From: Pseudomonadota bacterium
GTDB taxonomy: Bacteria > Myxococcota_A > Polyangia > Fen-1088
Length of the DNA: 51,040 nt
NCBI GenBank assembly: GCA_017881315.1
Contig: JADGRB010000006.1
Span: 1-51,040 of the forward strand
Direction: 5' to 3'
Positions 40,440 to 51,040 of this stretch are shown in pieces (position 1 is the first letter of the stretch; every line of letters begins with the position of its first letter). The position numbers and the translations under genes are program-made. Under the pieces are notes generated by a model, which worked only from the letters and a program-made list of their open reading frames with translations, searched no databases and had not been told where the DNA came from.

Positions 40440-40471
40440 CCCCCGACTGCGCAAGCGGTCGGGGGTTTTTT
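40440..40471 (+). terminator. Rho-independent terminator with GNRA tetraloop
   Basis: An 11-bp stem (CCCCCGACTGC paired with GCGGTCGGGGG, one G-U) closes a GCAA loop and is followed by TTTTTT. It ends the small Lys-rich gene transcript. This is the clearest intrinsic terminator in the window. Confidence 0.92.
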
Positions 40472-40507
40472 CGTTCTATCTAGATGGGGGCCGGTCCCCC
40501 TCGCTGC

Positions 40508-40524
40508 GCGTGGCAAAGCCACGC
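40508..40524. repeat. Palindrome GCGTGGC-AAA-GCCACGC
   Basis: 7-bp perfect arms with an AAA loop in the intergenic region before the DUF1501-like gene. It resembles the hairpins after fba and near purL, so a dispersed palindromic element is possible. Confidence 0.4.
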
Positions 40525-40599
40525 TGCGCTCGCCTGGTGGTTCCACGCTAGCCCTGCGCGCAAGGGGGCGCGCGGGGCGGAACGCGTTGCGCGGGCGAG

Positions 40600-42021
40600 C
40601 TAGGCCATCGTGGGGAGGGTGACGAGAGCGGCGGGGACGGTCTTGCCGCCGGCCGAGGCGATCCAGTCGGACGCCTGAACGCTGTCGGGAATTCCCAGCC
40701 CGGAGCCGAGCGTTCGGGCTGCCGAGACCAAGGTCTGCGCCGCCGGGATGTCGCCGCTCGCCGCGGGGCTACCGCTGGCCGAGTCGATACCGTTGGCGAC
40801 ATAGGCCCCGCTGGAGTTGGCCACCACGCCGCCGATCACGCTCGACTTGAAGTTCTTGCCGATCATGAGGGTGACGTTGTGATTGCCGTAGTGGTCCCGG
40901 CCGGTACGGTCGGTCACCTTGGCGATGCCGTTCAAGTTGCGACCAAATACGTTCATGGTGGAGAAGGTCACCTGATCGAGCAGGCCCAGGGTGTCGAGGA
41001 CGCCACCGGCCTTCATGAGCGAGTTCAGTGCGGTCACCCCGCTGACGGTCTGATCGGCCTCCCCTTGTAGATTGCTGTCGGAGTGGTTGTCGCCGCCGAA
41101 CGAGATGTGGAGGGTGACGACGGAGGTGACCTTGGCGGCAATCAGGGCCGCGGCCGCCTGCATCTGGCCATTGACGTCGTTGGCGGTGATGGAGTTGAGC
41201 GTCGTCGCCAGCTGACTGGCCAGCAGGCGCACCTGTGACTGCGAGTTGGCCAGCGCGTCCAGGAACTGGGCCTGGACGCTGCCGCTCGCATACTCGCGCT
41301 TGATGAACGAATTGAGCATATCCAGCGAGCTGTCCCGCAGCGTCCGGGCCGTGACCAGAGGATCGTTCTTGGTGCCGGTCAGGAGCTGCTTCAGCTGGAG
41401 CGGTGAGATCGACGGGAGCGTGCGTCCGCCGAAGCTGACGAGCTCGCCGCCATTCGATCCGGCGCCCACCGAAATCGGCTGCGTCTGAACCGTTCCGAAG
41501 CACCCCGCCAGGTGTTTGGCAAACGCCGAGACCATCATCTCGCCACCGGCGGTGTTGCCCATGACCTTCATGACCTTGGGTTGGTCGCCGTGCACGACCG
41601 TGCCGGTCAGGTGATGGAAGAAGCAGGCTCGCGCCAGGATGCTCGAGCTGAGCTTCCCCGTGCTTCCCCCCGCGCTCGCGACCGAGGGATCCGCCCAAGG
41701 GAGCGCCGCGCCCAAGGACTTGCCACCGACTTGAATGGTCGTCGCCGAGACCTCGTCCTGCTGCGGATGAATGATGTCGGTCGCCTCGTACGTCCCCGGT
41801 GCGTTGCAGTTGAGGGGGTCACCGTTGCTCGACGTGCTGAGGATCAGATATTGATTGTTGTTCGCGGCGTTGAGCATGCACTGCAAGGTCTGCGCAGTGG
41901 CCTGTCGCGGATTCAGCAAGAACCACGCGGGCAACCCCGTCGCGAGGGCGCGCAGACCGATGTAGCCGCTGCCGAAAAGCCCGGCGAGGAGACTTTCTCG
42001 TCGTGTAACTGGCTTGATCAT
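40600..42021 (-). CDS. DUF1501-like exported protein with Tat-type signal
   Basis: 473 residues. The start has a twin-arginine-like TRRESLLAGLF followed by a hydrophobic stretch and ATAQ-type cleavage. The body is DUF1501-like, with HHLTGTVVHGDQPKVMKV and the FGRNLNGIAKVTDRTGRDHYGNHN segment near the end, similar to the DUF1501 FGRTP...GRDHW region. DUF1501 proteins have a sulfatase/phosphatase-like fold, so the enzyme role is uncertain. A good Shine-Dalgarno (GGAG) precedes the ATG at 42021. It is encoded 11 bp after the DUF1588-like lipoprotein, so both belong to one operon, and the two are likely to work together at the cell surface (inference). Confidence 0.72.
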   Translation of the reverse strand: MIKPVTRRESLLAGLFGSGYIGLRALATGLPAWFLLNPRQATAQTLQCMLNAANNNQYLILSTSSNGDPLNCNAPGTYEATDIIHPQQDEVSATTIQVGGKSLGAALPWADPSVASAGGSTGKLSSSILARACFFHHLTGTVVHGDQPKVMKVMGNTAGGEMMVSAFAKHLAGCFGTVQTQPISVGAGSNGGELVSFGGRTLPSISPLQLKQLLTGTKNDPLVTARTLRDSSLDMLNSFIKREYASGSVQAQFLDALANSQSQVRLLASQLATTLNSITANDVNGQMQAAAALIAAKVTSVVTLHISFGGDNHSDSNLQGEADQTVSGVTALNSLMKAGGVLDTLGLLDQVTFSTMNVFGRNLNGIAKVTDRTGRDHYGNHNVTLMIGKNFKSSVIGGVVANSSGAYVANGIDSASGSPAASGDIPAAQTLVSAARTLGSGLGIPDSVQASDWIASAGGKTVPAALVTLPTMA

Positions 42022-42032
42022 GAGCGGCTCCT

Positions 42033-44342
42033 TTAAAGACCGATCCCGAGGGAAGTGGGTGACTCGCAAGCGAGCGCGAACGTCGAACGTAATGAGTTGG
42101 TCGCGGAGGCTTTGGTTGCCAGGACCGCGTTGTAATGAGATTGCAGGATCGAGATGGCCATGTCGTGGACTGTCGTATCGCCGGGGTTGATTCCCATGAC
42201 GGTCTCGACCATCCCTTTGATCGCGGTGGTCACGTCGGAGCTCGAATAGACCGATCCCGTCGTGGCATCGACCACCAGCTTGGAGACGTTTTCGCAGAGC
42301 ATCTCGCTGGCCGCGCGATAGAAGAGGTCGGGGCTCGACGGCGTGACCGGGCTCTGGGAGCCCCGGCTGAAGGCGTCGGCGGCCACGCTGCCGGCGATGG
42401 TCAGGGTCGTCTTCTGCGCCGAGGTCGGCACCGCGGCCCCAATCGCGCAGACGTCGGCGATGCCCAGCCGGTTCGACAGCGCCGCGCACAGATGGTTCTG
42501 TCGCGAGATGCTGATCGGGACCGTCGACGTGCCGCTCGGATCTTGCGGGAAAGTCGCGGTGGAAGCGGTCCCCGTCACGAGAGGCGACGCAAACAGCTCC
42601 TTGAGCAAAGCGGCGAAATTGTAGTTGCTGCTGATGAAAGCTTTGACGATCCGGCGGAACTCTGGATCGCTGGTGTTCGCGGGAGCCGAGTTGGCCCAAA
42701 CACACAGCTGCTGCGTCACCGCGATCGGGAAGAGCGGCAGGGGATCCGCCGAATCCTGGTCGGTCACCATCAGGAGCAACGGGCCAAGGGCCGTCATGCC
42801 GGTACCGGTCATGTTCACGTCGCCGAAGGCGAATCCGCTGGGGGTATTGGCGGCCGGTCTGGGATTCGGCGCGCCGCCCATGAAGTTCTGCGCGGGGAAA
42901 TCGTTGCGGTCCATGAAATCCAGCTGATTGCCCCAGAACGTCCGCAGCGGATCGAGGCTCTTGTGGCACCCGTAGCACTCGCCGGTGGTGGTGGTGTGCG
43001 CCGAGTCGAGGCCGGTCTCGCTGAGCGGCGTGAGGGTGCTGTCGCTGGTGAACGATTGACCGAGCGCCACGAGCAGCGTCTGATTTGCCGTCACGCGGTG
43101 CTGGTTGCTGTCGTTGGTGTTCCAGAGCGCAAGGAAGGCTGGCGTCGTGTAGAAGCCCACCCGCGGCAACGCCAGCTTGAGGGTGGTGGCGGTTCGAAGC
43201 GAGGGGAGATCGTAAGGCTGGATGTACGAGTCGCCGCTCTGCTTCGGCGTGATGGTCACCCAGCCCCAATCGGAGACGTCGGCGTCGGTCATGTAGGGCT
43301 TCGAGGCGTGCTCGAAGCAATCCGGCGACCCCGAGAAGGGATAGCGTGGCGTGTAGCCGATGATGCGCTGGAAGAGCTGCGCGTAGCCGCCCGTCGCCGT
43401 CTGACCGCCCGTGCTGGTGCCCCCGAAATTCACGACAGCCTGGGGAGGGCTGATCGGCGCAGCCGTAGTCCCGGAATCACCCATCCCCTGACAATTGTAG
43501 CCAGCGCCGCTGCCGCGGAACCCGGAGCCCGTCGTCGTGGGCTTCTCGTCGTCGAACGTCATGTAGTTGGGGCTGTTGGGGTTTAACGCGTCCTCCAGCG
43601 GAATCGTGTTCACGTAATCAAGCTTCCACGGAAGCTTGGTGGTCGCGTTTCGTCCCCCGCTGAAGTTGTACGGCTGGTCATTGGGCATCTCGATCTGGGT
43701 GTAGACGCTCTTGAGTCCGGTCGTCATCTCGAACCTGGTCGTCGTGAGCACATCGCTGAACGGTTCACCCTCGAGGAACATCTGCCAGGCCGTCAGCGCA
43801 AAGCTGTCCTGAAGATTCTGGACCAGCTTGAAGTACACGTCGTCTCCAACAGCGCCGGTCCCGAAAGGACCGAAGTCGAACCCACCGTTTTGCAGGAGCT
43901 GGTTCTTGAAGTCTTCCGTGGCGGTAAAGCCGGTCTGCTGGAACAGGTTTCTGAAGAACGGCACCAGCTTGCCCTTGAGCTGGCTCTGATAGGTAGTTGT
44001 GTCGGTGATCCAGGTCTTGATGAGCTGTTGCAGGCCCGCCGCGCCCATGCTCGTGATCGTATTTACGTCTTCGTCGGTGCAGGCGGCACCCGCCAGTAGA
44101 TCCTTGACCTTCCGGCACATCGTCGCGGCGACCGCGGCCGCGATCGGCGTGGTCGACGCGGTCGGGTTGCCTGGATCGACCGTCGAACCATCGCCAGCGA
44201 CCGCCCCCGTTCCGCCACCGCCGCTCGTGTTGCCCGTCCCGCTCGAGCCCCCACCCCCGATTTGACCCTTGCACGCGCCGGCACCGAGGGAGCCAACGAC
44301 CAGGAGCGCCAAGCTCATTCGCCGGAATTCAATCGTCAACAT
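42033..44342 (-). CDS. Large lipoprotein with c-type heme motif, DUF1588-like
   Basis: 769 residues from ATG 44342, preceded by an AGGAGGG Shine-Dalgarno. The signal peptide ends in LGAGAC (C24), followed by a Gly/Ser linker. The mid-region resembles the DUF1592/DUF1588 set of envelope proteins (PRVGFYTTPAFLALWNTNDSNQHRVTANQTLLVAL). It carries a CxxCH heme-binding site in GECYGCHKSLDPLRTFWG (C456/C459/H460), as DUF1588 members do. A second set of cysteines is dispersed. A cytochrome-like electron carrier on the membrane is likely if heme is attached (inference). The tail is Ala/Ser-rich. Co-encoded with the DUF1501-like protein. Confidence 0.7.
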   Translation of the reverse strand: MLTIEFRRMSLALLVVGSLGAGACKGQIGGGGSSGTGNTSGGGGTGAVAGDGSTVDPGNPTASTTPIAAAVAATMCRKVKDLLAGAACTDEDVNTITSMGAAGLQQLIKTWITDTTTYQSQLKGKLVPFFRNLFQQTGFTATEDFKNQLLQNGGFDFGPFGTGAVGDDVYFKLVQNLQDSFALTAWQMFLEGEPFSDVLTTTRFEMTTGLKSVYTQIEMPNDQPYNFSGGRNATTKLPWKLDYVNTIPLEDALNPNSPNYMTFDDEKPTTTGSGFRGSGAGYNCQGMGDSGTTAAPISPPQAVVNFGGTSTGGQTATGGYAQLFQRIIGYTPRYPFSGSPDCFEHASKPYMTDADVSDWGWVTITPKQSGDSYIQPYDLPSLRTATTLKLALPRVGFYTTPAFLALWNTNDSNQHRVTANQTLLVALGQSFTSDSTLTPLSETGLDSAHTTTTGECYGCHKSLDPLRTFWGNQLDFMDRNDFPAQNFMGGAPNPRPAANTPSGFAFGDVNMTGTGMTALGPLLLMVTDQDSADPLPLFPIAVTQQLCVWANSAPANTSDPEFRRIVKAFISSNYNFAALLKELFASPLVTGTASTATFPQDPSGTSTVPISISRQNHLCAALSNRLGIADVCAIGAAVPTSAQKTTLTIAGSVAADAFSRGSQSPVTPSSPDLFYRAASEMLCENVSKLVVDATTGSVYSSSDVTTAIKGMVETVMGINPGDTTVHDMAISILQSHYNAVLATKASATNSLRSTFALACESPTSLGIGL

Positions 44343-44554
44343 GTTCCCTCCTGGGGCCCGCGAGCGGCGACGCTCTTTATTCGACCAAGCAAAGACATAC
44401 TGTGGACTGAGGTGCGTCCAAGCGTGGAACACCCTCACCTGCCAACGCAGTAGCAGTCCGCTTGATGATCAGCTCACCATCTAATCGGACTTCTAGAAAT
44501 AAATCCGCGTAGTTGAATGTGCTTAGCGGCGGTACATGTCCGCCAAGGTGCGAT
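44343..44554. other. Intergenic region upstream of the lipoprotein operon
   Basis: This AT-richer stretch between two divergent units holds the AGGAGGG ribosome site of the minus-strand lipoprotein, a GAATAA-type -10 candidate on the minus strand near 44375-44382 and no open gene. It probably contains the promoter of the lipoprotein operon, but I could not fix a -35 or a sigma-54 site. Confidence 0.4.
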
Positions 44555-44710
44555 ATGCGCCTGCGTTGCCCAAAAGCTGTGACGCCCGGCGCACGCGAAT
44601 TTCTGGAGACGACGCCCAACCGCAGAATCGACAAGCCGATCGACACCGCACGGCTCCGACAGCTCGTCGAGGAGGCCGTGGCGCGCGACGTCGAGATCGA
44701 GCGGCAGTAA
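44555..44710 (+). pseudogene. Remnant of a response-regulator receiver domain C-terminus
   Basis: A short frame ends with TPGAREFLETTPNRRIDKPIDTARL and then RQLVEEAVARDVEIE. This is the last strand and helix of a CheY-like receiver, with the conserved Lys-Pro (IDKPID) and the AREFL-x-NRR stretch seen at the C-terminus of receivers in hybrid histidine kinases. No phospho-acceptor or upstream receiver is present in any frame of this short gap, so it is a decayed fragment. Its upstream ~60 bp do not translate into receiver-like sequence. Confidence 0.6.
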
Positions 44711-44747
44711 TTTCCCGCGTCGCTGCCGATCCACTAGACTCGGGCGC

Positions 44748-45263
44748 ATGATCACGACAGCTGTTTTCGCGGCGGGCCTCCTGGCGGCGGTCGGCGCGGG
44801 AACGCCGACGCCGGGCAAGCTCTCACCCGCGGTGGCCAAGGAGATGACCGAGGCGATCGTCGCCGCGAACAAAGCGCTCGGGTTGGAGAGCTGGCCGATG
44901 CGCGGCGCGCAGCCATGCATCGACCGCGGCGGCCAGGGGATCACCGCCAAGGAGGTGACCGTCGAGGACACCCGCAAGTGCACCGTGAGCGTGCTCGAGA
45001 AAGGATTTCCCGAGCTCGGCAAGTCGTACGTGCTCGCCGTGCCAATGGCCTCCATCGGGCCCGTCACCGTGATCGCGCTCAGCGTCGGCGAAAGCGTAGG
45101 TTGGGCGGCCTATTCGTGCGATCCGGAACGCAAGTGCCTCCCGGTCAAGCTCAGCGCTCCTTCCAAGTGGGGAAAGCGGATGGCCGAGCGCCAGGCCAAG
45201 GCCTGCGCCGAGACGACCACCCTCTGGTTCCCCGCCGACAAACGCGCCTGCCCGACGCCCTGA
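44748..45263 (+). CDS. Small secreted protein of unknown function
   Basis: 171 residues. The N-terminus is a signal peptide (TTAVFAAGLLAAVGAG) and the mature domain contains five cysteines (CIDRGGQG, KCTVSV, SCDPERKC, KACAETT, ACPTP) and a central hydrophobic stretch (YVLAVPMASIGPVTVIALSVG). I do not recognise a family. It starts at ATG 44748 with TAGACT seven bases before, in the window's leaderless-type pattern, and no Shine-Dalgarno. The flanking genes are the receiver remnant upstream and purL convergent downstream. Confidence 0.65.
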   Translation: MITTAVFAAGLLAAVGAGTPTPGKLSPAVAKEMTEAIVAANKALGLESWPMRGAQPCIDRGGQGITAKEVTVEDTRKCTVSVLEKGFPELGKSYVLAVPMASIGPVTVIALSVGESVGWAAYSCDPERKCLPVKLSAPSKWGKRMAERQAKACAETTTLWFPADKRACPTP

Positions 45264-45310
45264 GGCGCCCTAGTCCCTAGCCGATCAATCGGCCACCCAT
45301 CTGGATCGGA

Positions 45311-45327
45311 GGCGGGCTCCGCCCGCC
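45311..45327. repeat. Palindrome GGCGGGC-TCC-GCCCGCC
   Basis: 7-bp perfect arms around a 3-nt loop, between the small secreted gene and purL. A second, longer palindrome follows at 45382. Confidence 0.45.
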
Positions 45328-45381
45328 GGAGACACCGCCCGTCGAGCACGATCCGCCTGCGGCTCTCGTCGGGGGTGGGCC

Positions 45382-45407
45382 CGTGGGAGGGGCCTGCCCC
45401 TCCCACG
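45382..45407. repeat. 12-bp inverted repeat with 2-nt centre, beyond purL
   Basis: CGTGGGAGGGGC and GCCCCTCCCACG are perfect mirror arms around CT. The arrangement gives a very stable hairpin downstream of purL on the minus strand, without a T run; it may end or protect the purL transcript. Confidence 0.75.
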
Positions 45408-45430
45408 CAGCGAGCGCACGCAGCGAGCGC
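45405..45430. repeat. Two 13-bp direct repeats ACGCAGCGAGCGC
   Basis: Perfect tandem copies, 45405-45417 and 45418-45430, immediately before the purL stop codon on the plus strand map. The first copy overlaps the end of the 12-bp inverted repeat by three bases. Confidence 0.8.
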
Positions 45431-48400
45431 TAATCTACCCAGACGCGGGCGTTGCGAAACAAGCGCATCCAGGGGCCGTCTTCGCGCCAACCCCGCGGCC
45501 GCCAGGAATACTGGACGGCGCGAAAGACCCGCTCGGGGTGGGGCATGAAGAGGGTAACCCGACCGTCGGTGGTGGTGACGGCGGTGATCCCGTGCGGGGA
45601 GCCGTTGGGGTTCTCCGGATAACGCTCGGTCGCGCGGCCCTGGGCGTCGACGAAACGGGCGGCGACCAGATCGGCGGCTTCCAGCTGGTTGCGGGCCGCA
45701 TCCGAGGAGAATTCGACGCGCCCTTCTCCATGCGCGACCGAGATTGGCATTCGCGAGCCCGCCATCCCGGCCAGCAGCACCGACGAGGTCTTGGCCACCT
45801 CCACCAGCGAAAGTCGGGCTTCGAACTGATCGCTGCGGTTTCGCACGAAACGCGGCCAGGTCCCCGCGCCCGGGATGATCTCCTTGCACGCCGACAGCAT
45901 CTGACATCCGTTGCAGACGCCGAGCGTGAAGGTGTCGGGCCGCGCGAAGAAGGCGGAGAAGAGATCCCGCGCGCGCGACTGAAAGAGAATCGACTTGGCC
46001 CAGCCGAGCCCCGCGCCCAGGACGTCGCCGTATGAAAAGCCGCCGCAGGCCGCCAGCCCCTTGAAGCCACGCAGGTCGAGGGCGCCGCCCAGGAGATCGC
46101 TCATGTGGACATCGACCGCCTCGAAGCCGGCGCGATCGAAGGCGGCCGCCATCTCGATCTGGCCGTTGACCCCCTGCTCGCGGAGGATGGCGACGCGGGG
46201 ACGGGCCCCCGCGCGGGCGCGGATTGGCGCCGCGACGTCCTCGTCGAGATCGAAGCTGAGCTGCACCGACAGGCCCGGGCTGCTGGCGCGGACCCGGCCG
46301 GCCTGTTCTTCGTCGGCGCAGGTCGGATCGTCACGCAGGGCCTGCAGCGCATGGGTGGTGTCCGACCAGACACCGCGCAAGAAGCTGCGCCGCTCGTCGA
46401 AGATTGCGCTGCCGCCTCGTCGGAGGATGACCCGATCTTCCGGGCGCGGGGCGCCGAGCCGCCGGACCGCGGCCGCCAGCCCCCGTCGCGCGAGCACCTC
46501 GAGGACGCGGTCGAGGTCCGGGGCGCGCACCGCGACCACCGCCCCGAGCTCCTCGGAAAACAGCGCGGCGATCGGATCGGCACCGAGCGGCGTCACCTCG
46601 AGGTCGAGGCCAATACCGCTCGCGAACGCGATCTCGAGCAGCGTGACCAGGAGTCCTCCGTCGCTGCGATCGTGATAGGCGCAGAGCAGCTCCGCCTCGC
46701 CGAGCTCCTGGATCGCCGCGAAGAACCCGGCCAGGAGCGCCGGATCGTCGAGATCCGGCGGGATCGAGCCGAGCGCGCCGTAGACCTGTGCCAGCGCCGA
46801 GCCCCCCAGGCGGTTCTTCCCGAGACCGAGGTCGATGAGCAACAGCTCTGTCGGCCCGACGTCGGCGGGGATCTCGGGCGTCAGCGCGCGCCGCACGTCG
46901 GTGACGGGCGCGAAGGCGCTCACGATCAGCGACAGCGGCGCCGTCACGCTGCGGGGTTGGCCGCCGCTCTCCCAGGTCGTCGACATCGACATCGAATCCT
47001 TGCCGACGGGAATCGCGATCCCGAGCGCGGGGCAGAGCTCGAGGCCGACCGCGCGGACGGCCTCGTAGAGCTGCGCGTCCTCGCCCGGGTGGCCAGCGGC
47101 CGCCATCCAGTTGGCGGAGAGCTTGATGTCGGAGAGGTGCGCGATCGGCGCCGACGCGATGTTCGTGATCGCCTCCGCGACGGCCAGGCGGGCCGAGGCC
47201 GCCGCGTCGAGGAGCGCCACCGGTGCGCGCTCGCCCATCGCCATCGCCTCGCCGGTGGTCACGTCGAAGCCCGTGGCGGTTATCGCGGCGTCGGCCACCG
47301 GCACCTGCCAGCGCCCGACCATCTGATCGCGGACGGACAGGCCACCGACGGTGCGGTCGCCGATCGTGATCAGGAAGGTCTTGTCGGCGACCGTCGGCAG
47401 GCGCAGCACCCGCCGCACCGCCTCGCCGAGATCGATCCGGTCGGTCGAAAACGCCGACGGCGTTGCCCGGCGCCGCGCGACCTGTCGGACCATCCGCGGC
47501 GGTTTGCCGAAGAGGATCCCCACCGGCAGATCGATGGCGCGCTCGTTGGCGAGGGCGTCGTCGACCACCAACCGGCCATCGTCGGTGGCGTGGCCGACGA
47601 CCGCCTGCGGGCAGCGCTCACGGGCGCACAGCGCCGCGAACGCCGCCAGCCGATCGGGGGCAATGGCCAGCACGTAGCGCTCCTGCGCCTCGTTGCACCA
47701 CAGCTCGAGCGGCGAGAGCCCGCGTTCGGCGCTGGGAATGTCGCGGAGGGCGAACAGGCCGCCGCGCTCGCTGCCGTGGACCAGCTCCGGCAAGGCGTTG
47801 GACAGGCCCCCCGCACCCACGTCGTGGATCGACAGGATGGGGCTGTCGTCGCCGAGCGCCGCGCAACGGTCGATCACCTCCTGGCAGCGCCGCTGCATCT
47901 CGGCGTTGTCCCGTTGCACCGAGGCGAAGTCGAGATCCTCATGGGAAGCGCCCGACGCGAGCGACGAAGCGGCGCCGCCCCCGAGCCCGATCAACATGGC
48001 CGGTCCACCCAGCACCACGATCGGCGCGCCCGCCGGAATCTCGGCCTTGTCGATCTGATCCGCGCGGACGTTGCCGAAGCCGCCCGCCACCATGATCGGC
48101 TTGTGGTAGCCGCGAACCTCGCGCCCGGCGGCGCCGTCGACCTCCAGCTCGAAGGTGCGAAAATAGCCGCACAGGTTGGGGCGGCCGAACTCGTTGTTGA
48201 AGGCGGCGGCGCCGATCGGCCCGTCGATCATGATCTCGAGCGCGCTGGCGATTCGATCTGGCTTGCTGGCGGGCCGCTCCCACGGGCGGGGGCCGCCGGG
48301 CAGTCGCAGATTCGAGACCGAAAATCCCGAGAGCCCCGCCTTGGGTCGCCCGCCCCGGCCGGTCGCCCCCTCGTCGCGGATCTCGCCACCCGAGCCCGTC

Positions 48401-49365
48401 GCGGCCCCTGCGTACGGCGCGATCGCCGTCGGGTGGTTGTGCGTCTCGACCTTCATCAGGATGTGCACCATTTCCGGGTGCGCCGTATAGACGCCGCTCG
48501 ACGGATCCGGGAAGAACCGGCCCGCGTGCCGGCCTTCGATCACCGCCGCGTTGTCGTGATAAGCGGACAGGACGCCGCCCGGGCTGGTCTCGGTGCTGCG
48601 CCGGATCATCTGGAACAGCGACAGCGGCTGGCGCTCTCCATCAATGATGAAGTCGGCGTTGAAGATCTTGTGACGGCAGTGCTCGCTGTTCGCTTGCGCG
48701 AACATCATGAGCTCGACGTCGGTCGGATCGCGACCCAGCGTCCGATAGGCGTCGTTCAGGTAGTCGATCTCTTCGGGGGAAAGCGCCAGACCCAGGGCCT
48801 CGTTCGCGGCGACCAGGGCCGCGCGCCCGGCGCCGTCGCCGTCGCCCCCTTGCCCTTGCCCCTCTCCCCGCCCGAGCGCGACGCGCCCGAGCGGCCGCGG
48901 CGCCTGGCTCTCGAAGAGGCGCATCGCCTCGCTGGGGCGGTCGAGAACCGACTCGGTCATGCGATCGTGGAGCGCGCGGGCCAGGGCCTTCTCGTCCGCC
49001 ACCTCGCCCCCGATGGTGTAGCTGATTCCCCGCTCGATCCTCCGCACCCGCAGCAGACCGCAGGTGTGTGCGATGTCGGTCGCCTTCGACGACCAGGGCG
49101 AGATCGTCCCCAGGCGCGGCACGACGAAGAGGCGTCGGCCGGAGGCCACCGTCTCCCGCCCCACGCTCTCGACCGTCGAGACCGGCCCGTAGCGCAGCAG
49201 CTGTTCGAGCAGCTGCATCTCGTCCGGCGTGAGCGCCCCGTCGACATCGGCGAAGTGGAGATACGACCCGGCGAGGGCCCGCACCCCCGGATTGGTCCGG
49301 CGAACCGCGGCCAGGCGCTTCTGCAGACGGGTGGGGACCAGCGCGGGGCCGCCGACAATCTCCAT
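45430..49365 (-). CDS. purL: Phosphoribosylformylglycinamidine synthase, large form
   Basis: 1311 residues, the long fused form with N-domain, linker, two PurM-like ATP-grasp halves and C-terminal glutaminase. It makes formylglycinamidine ribonucleotide in purine synthesis, using glutamine and ATP. Family signatures are [52 protein letters not shown] and, at the C-terminus, the class I glutaminase CNGCQM with nucleophile C1151 and PHPE with H1276/E1278. The purS/purQ-less long form is typical of gamma- and some deltaproteobacteria. It starts 7 bp after the acnA stop on the same strand, so the two may be co-transcribed, with no direct pathway link. Confidence 0.97.
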   Translation of the reverse strand: MEIVGGPALVPTRLQKRLAAVRRTNPGVRALAGSYLHFADVDGALTPDEMQLLEQLLRYGPVSTVESVGRETVASGRRLFVVPRLGTISPWSSKATDIAHTCGLLRVRRIERGISYTIGGEVADEKALARALHDRMTESVLDRPSEAMRLFESQAPRPLGRVALGRGEGQGQGGDGDGAGRAALVAANEALGLALSPEEIDYLNDAYRTLGRDPTDVELMMFAQANSEHCRHKIFNADFIIDGERQPLSLFQMIRRSTETSPGGVLSAYHDNAAVIEGRHAGRFFPDPSSGVYTAHPEMVHILMKVETHNHPTAIAPYAGAATGSGGEIRDEGATGRGGRPKAGLSGFSVSNLRLPGGPRPWERPASKPDRIASALEIMIDGPIGAAAFNNEFGRPNLCGYFRTFELEVDGAAGREVRGYHKPIMVAGGFGNVRADQIDKAEIPAGAPIVVLGGPAMLIGLGGGAASSLASGASHEDLDFASVQRDNAEMQRRCQEVIDRCAALGDDSPILSIHDVGAGGLSNALPELVHGSERGGLFALRDIPSAERGLSPLELWCNEAQERYVLAIAPDRLAAFAALCARERCPQAVVGHATDDGRLVVDDALANERAIDLPVGILFGKPPRMVRQVARRRATPSAFSTDRIDLGEAVRRVLRLPTVADKTFLITIGDRTVGGLSVRDQMVGRWQVPVADAAITATGFDVTTGEAMAMGERAPVALLDAAASARLAVAEAITNIASAPIAHLSDIKLSANWMAAAGHPGEDAQLYEAVRAVGLELCPALGIAIPVGKDSMSMSTTWESGGQPRSVTAPLSLIVSAFAPVTDVRRALTPEIPADVGPTELLLIDLGLGKNRLGGSALAQVYGALGSIPPDLDDPALLAGFFAAIQELGEAELLCAYHDRSDGGLLVTLLEIAFASGIGLDLEVTPLGADPIAALFSEELGAVVAVRAPDLDRVLEVLARRGLAAAVRRLGAPRPEDRVILRRGGSAIFDERRSFLRGVWSDTTHALQALRDDPTCADEEQAGRVRASSPGLSVQLSFDLDEDVAAPIRARAGARPRVAILREQGVNGQIEMAAAFDRAGFEAVDVHMSDLLGGALDLRGFKGLAACGGFSYGDVLGAGLGWAKSILFQSRARDLFSAFFARPDTFTLGVCNGCQMLSACKEIIPGAGTWPRFVRNRSDQFEARLSLVEVAKTSSVLLAGMAGSRMPISVAHGEGRVEFSSDAARNQLEAADLVAARFVDAQGRATERYPENPNGSPHGITAVTTTDGRVTLFMPHPERVFRAVQYSWRPRGWREDGPWMRLFRNARVWVD

Positions 49366-49372
49366 AAGATGC

Positions 49373-51040
<1,668 letters not shown>

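Overview
The window is a dense, GC-rich (roughly two-thirds G+C) chromosomal segment with about 40 protein genes, no rRNA or tRNA gene, no insertion sequence and no CRISPR array that I can see. The gene mix points to a Myxococcota (deltaproteobacterial) predator or saprophyte. It has three sigma-54 activators, a eukaryote-like Ser/Thr kinase with a PEGA tail, many Gly/Ala/Asp-rich lipoproteins and a complete 12-gene type II secretion (gsp) operon. This assignment is inference from gene content, not from a search.

Layout. 1-5505: the C-terminally open end of an NtrC-type response regulator, divergent from hisC; a Gly-rich lipoprotein; an orphan membrane-tethered TAXI substrate-binding protein; another lipoprotein. 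5655-12034 (minus): class II aldolase fba, a subtilisin-like lipoprotein protease, an alpha/beta hydrolase and a Ser/Thr kinase whose stop overlaps the hydrolase start. 12139-18445 (plus): a vapBC toxin-antitoxin pair with its operator, a membrane protein, malQ, a collagen-like-repeat lipoprotein, a GrpB-family protein and a GT4 glycosyltransferase. 18431-20523: a SprT-like metalloprotein and a receiver-less sigma-54 activator. 20534-34736 (minus): gspC-D-E-F-G-H-I-J-K-L-M-N in canonical order. 34812-38730 (minus): an NtrC-type response regulator and a membrane histidine kinase directly upstream of gsp. 38807-40471 (plus): a TolQ/ExbB-ExbD pair and a tiny Lys-rich exported protein with a candidate sigma-54 promoter and a clean terminator. 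40600-44342 (minus): a DUF1588-like CxxCH lipoprotein and a DUF1501-like Tat protein. 44343-45263: a receiver-domain remnant and a small secreted protein. 45382-51040 (minus): purL and an acnA that runs off the window.

How it fits together. The centre is a secretion module: a two-component system feeds a sigma-54 activator that lies head-to-tail with the full T2SS operon, and exported hydrolases nearby are possible cargo (inference). Housekeeping genes (hisC, fba, malQ, purL, acnA) are interspersed.

The strongest unannotated signal is regulatory. At least ten genes have a TANNNT box only 6-9 nt before the start codon and no evident Shine-Dalgarno, the expected look of leaderless transcripts. 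In vapBC that same box lies inside a palindromic operator. I did not find a convincing wholly new multi-gene system. The best candidates for new biology are the leaderless promoter grammar, the sigma-54-linked small Lys-rich protein, the DUF1588-like/DUF1501-like exported pair and the oddities of the gsp operon.
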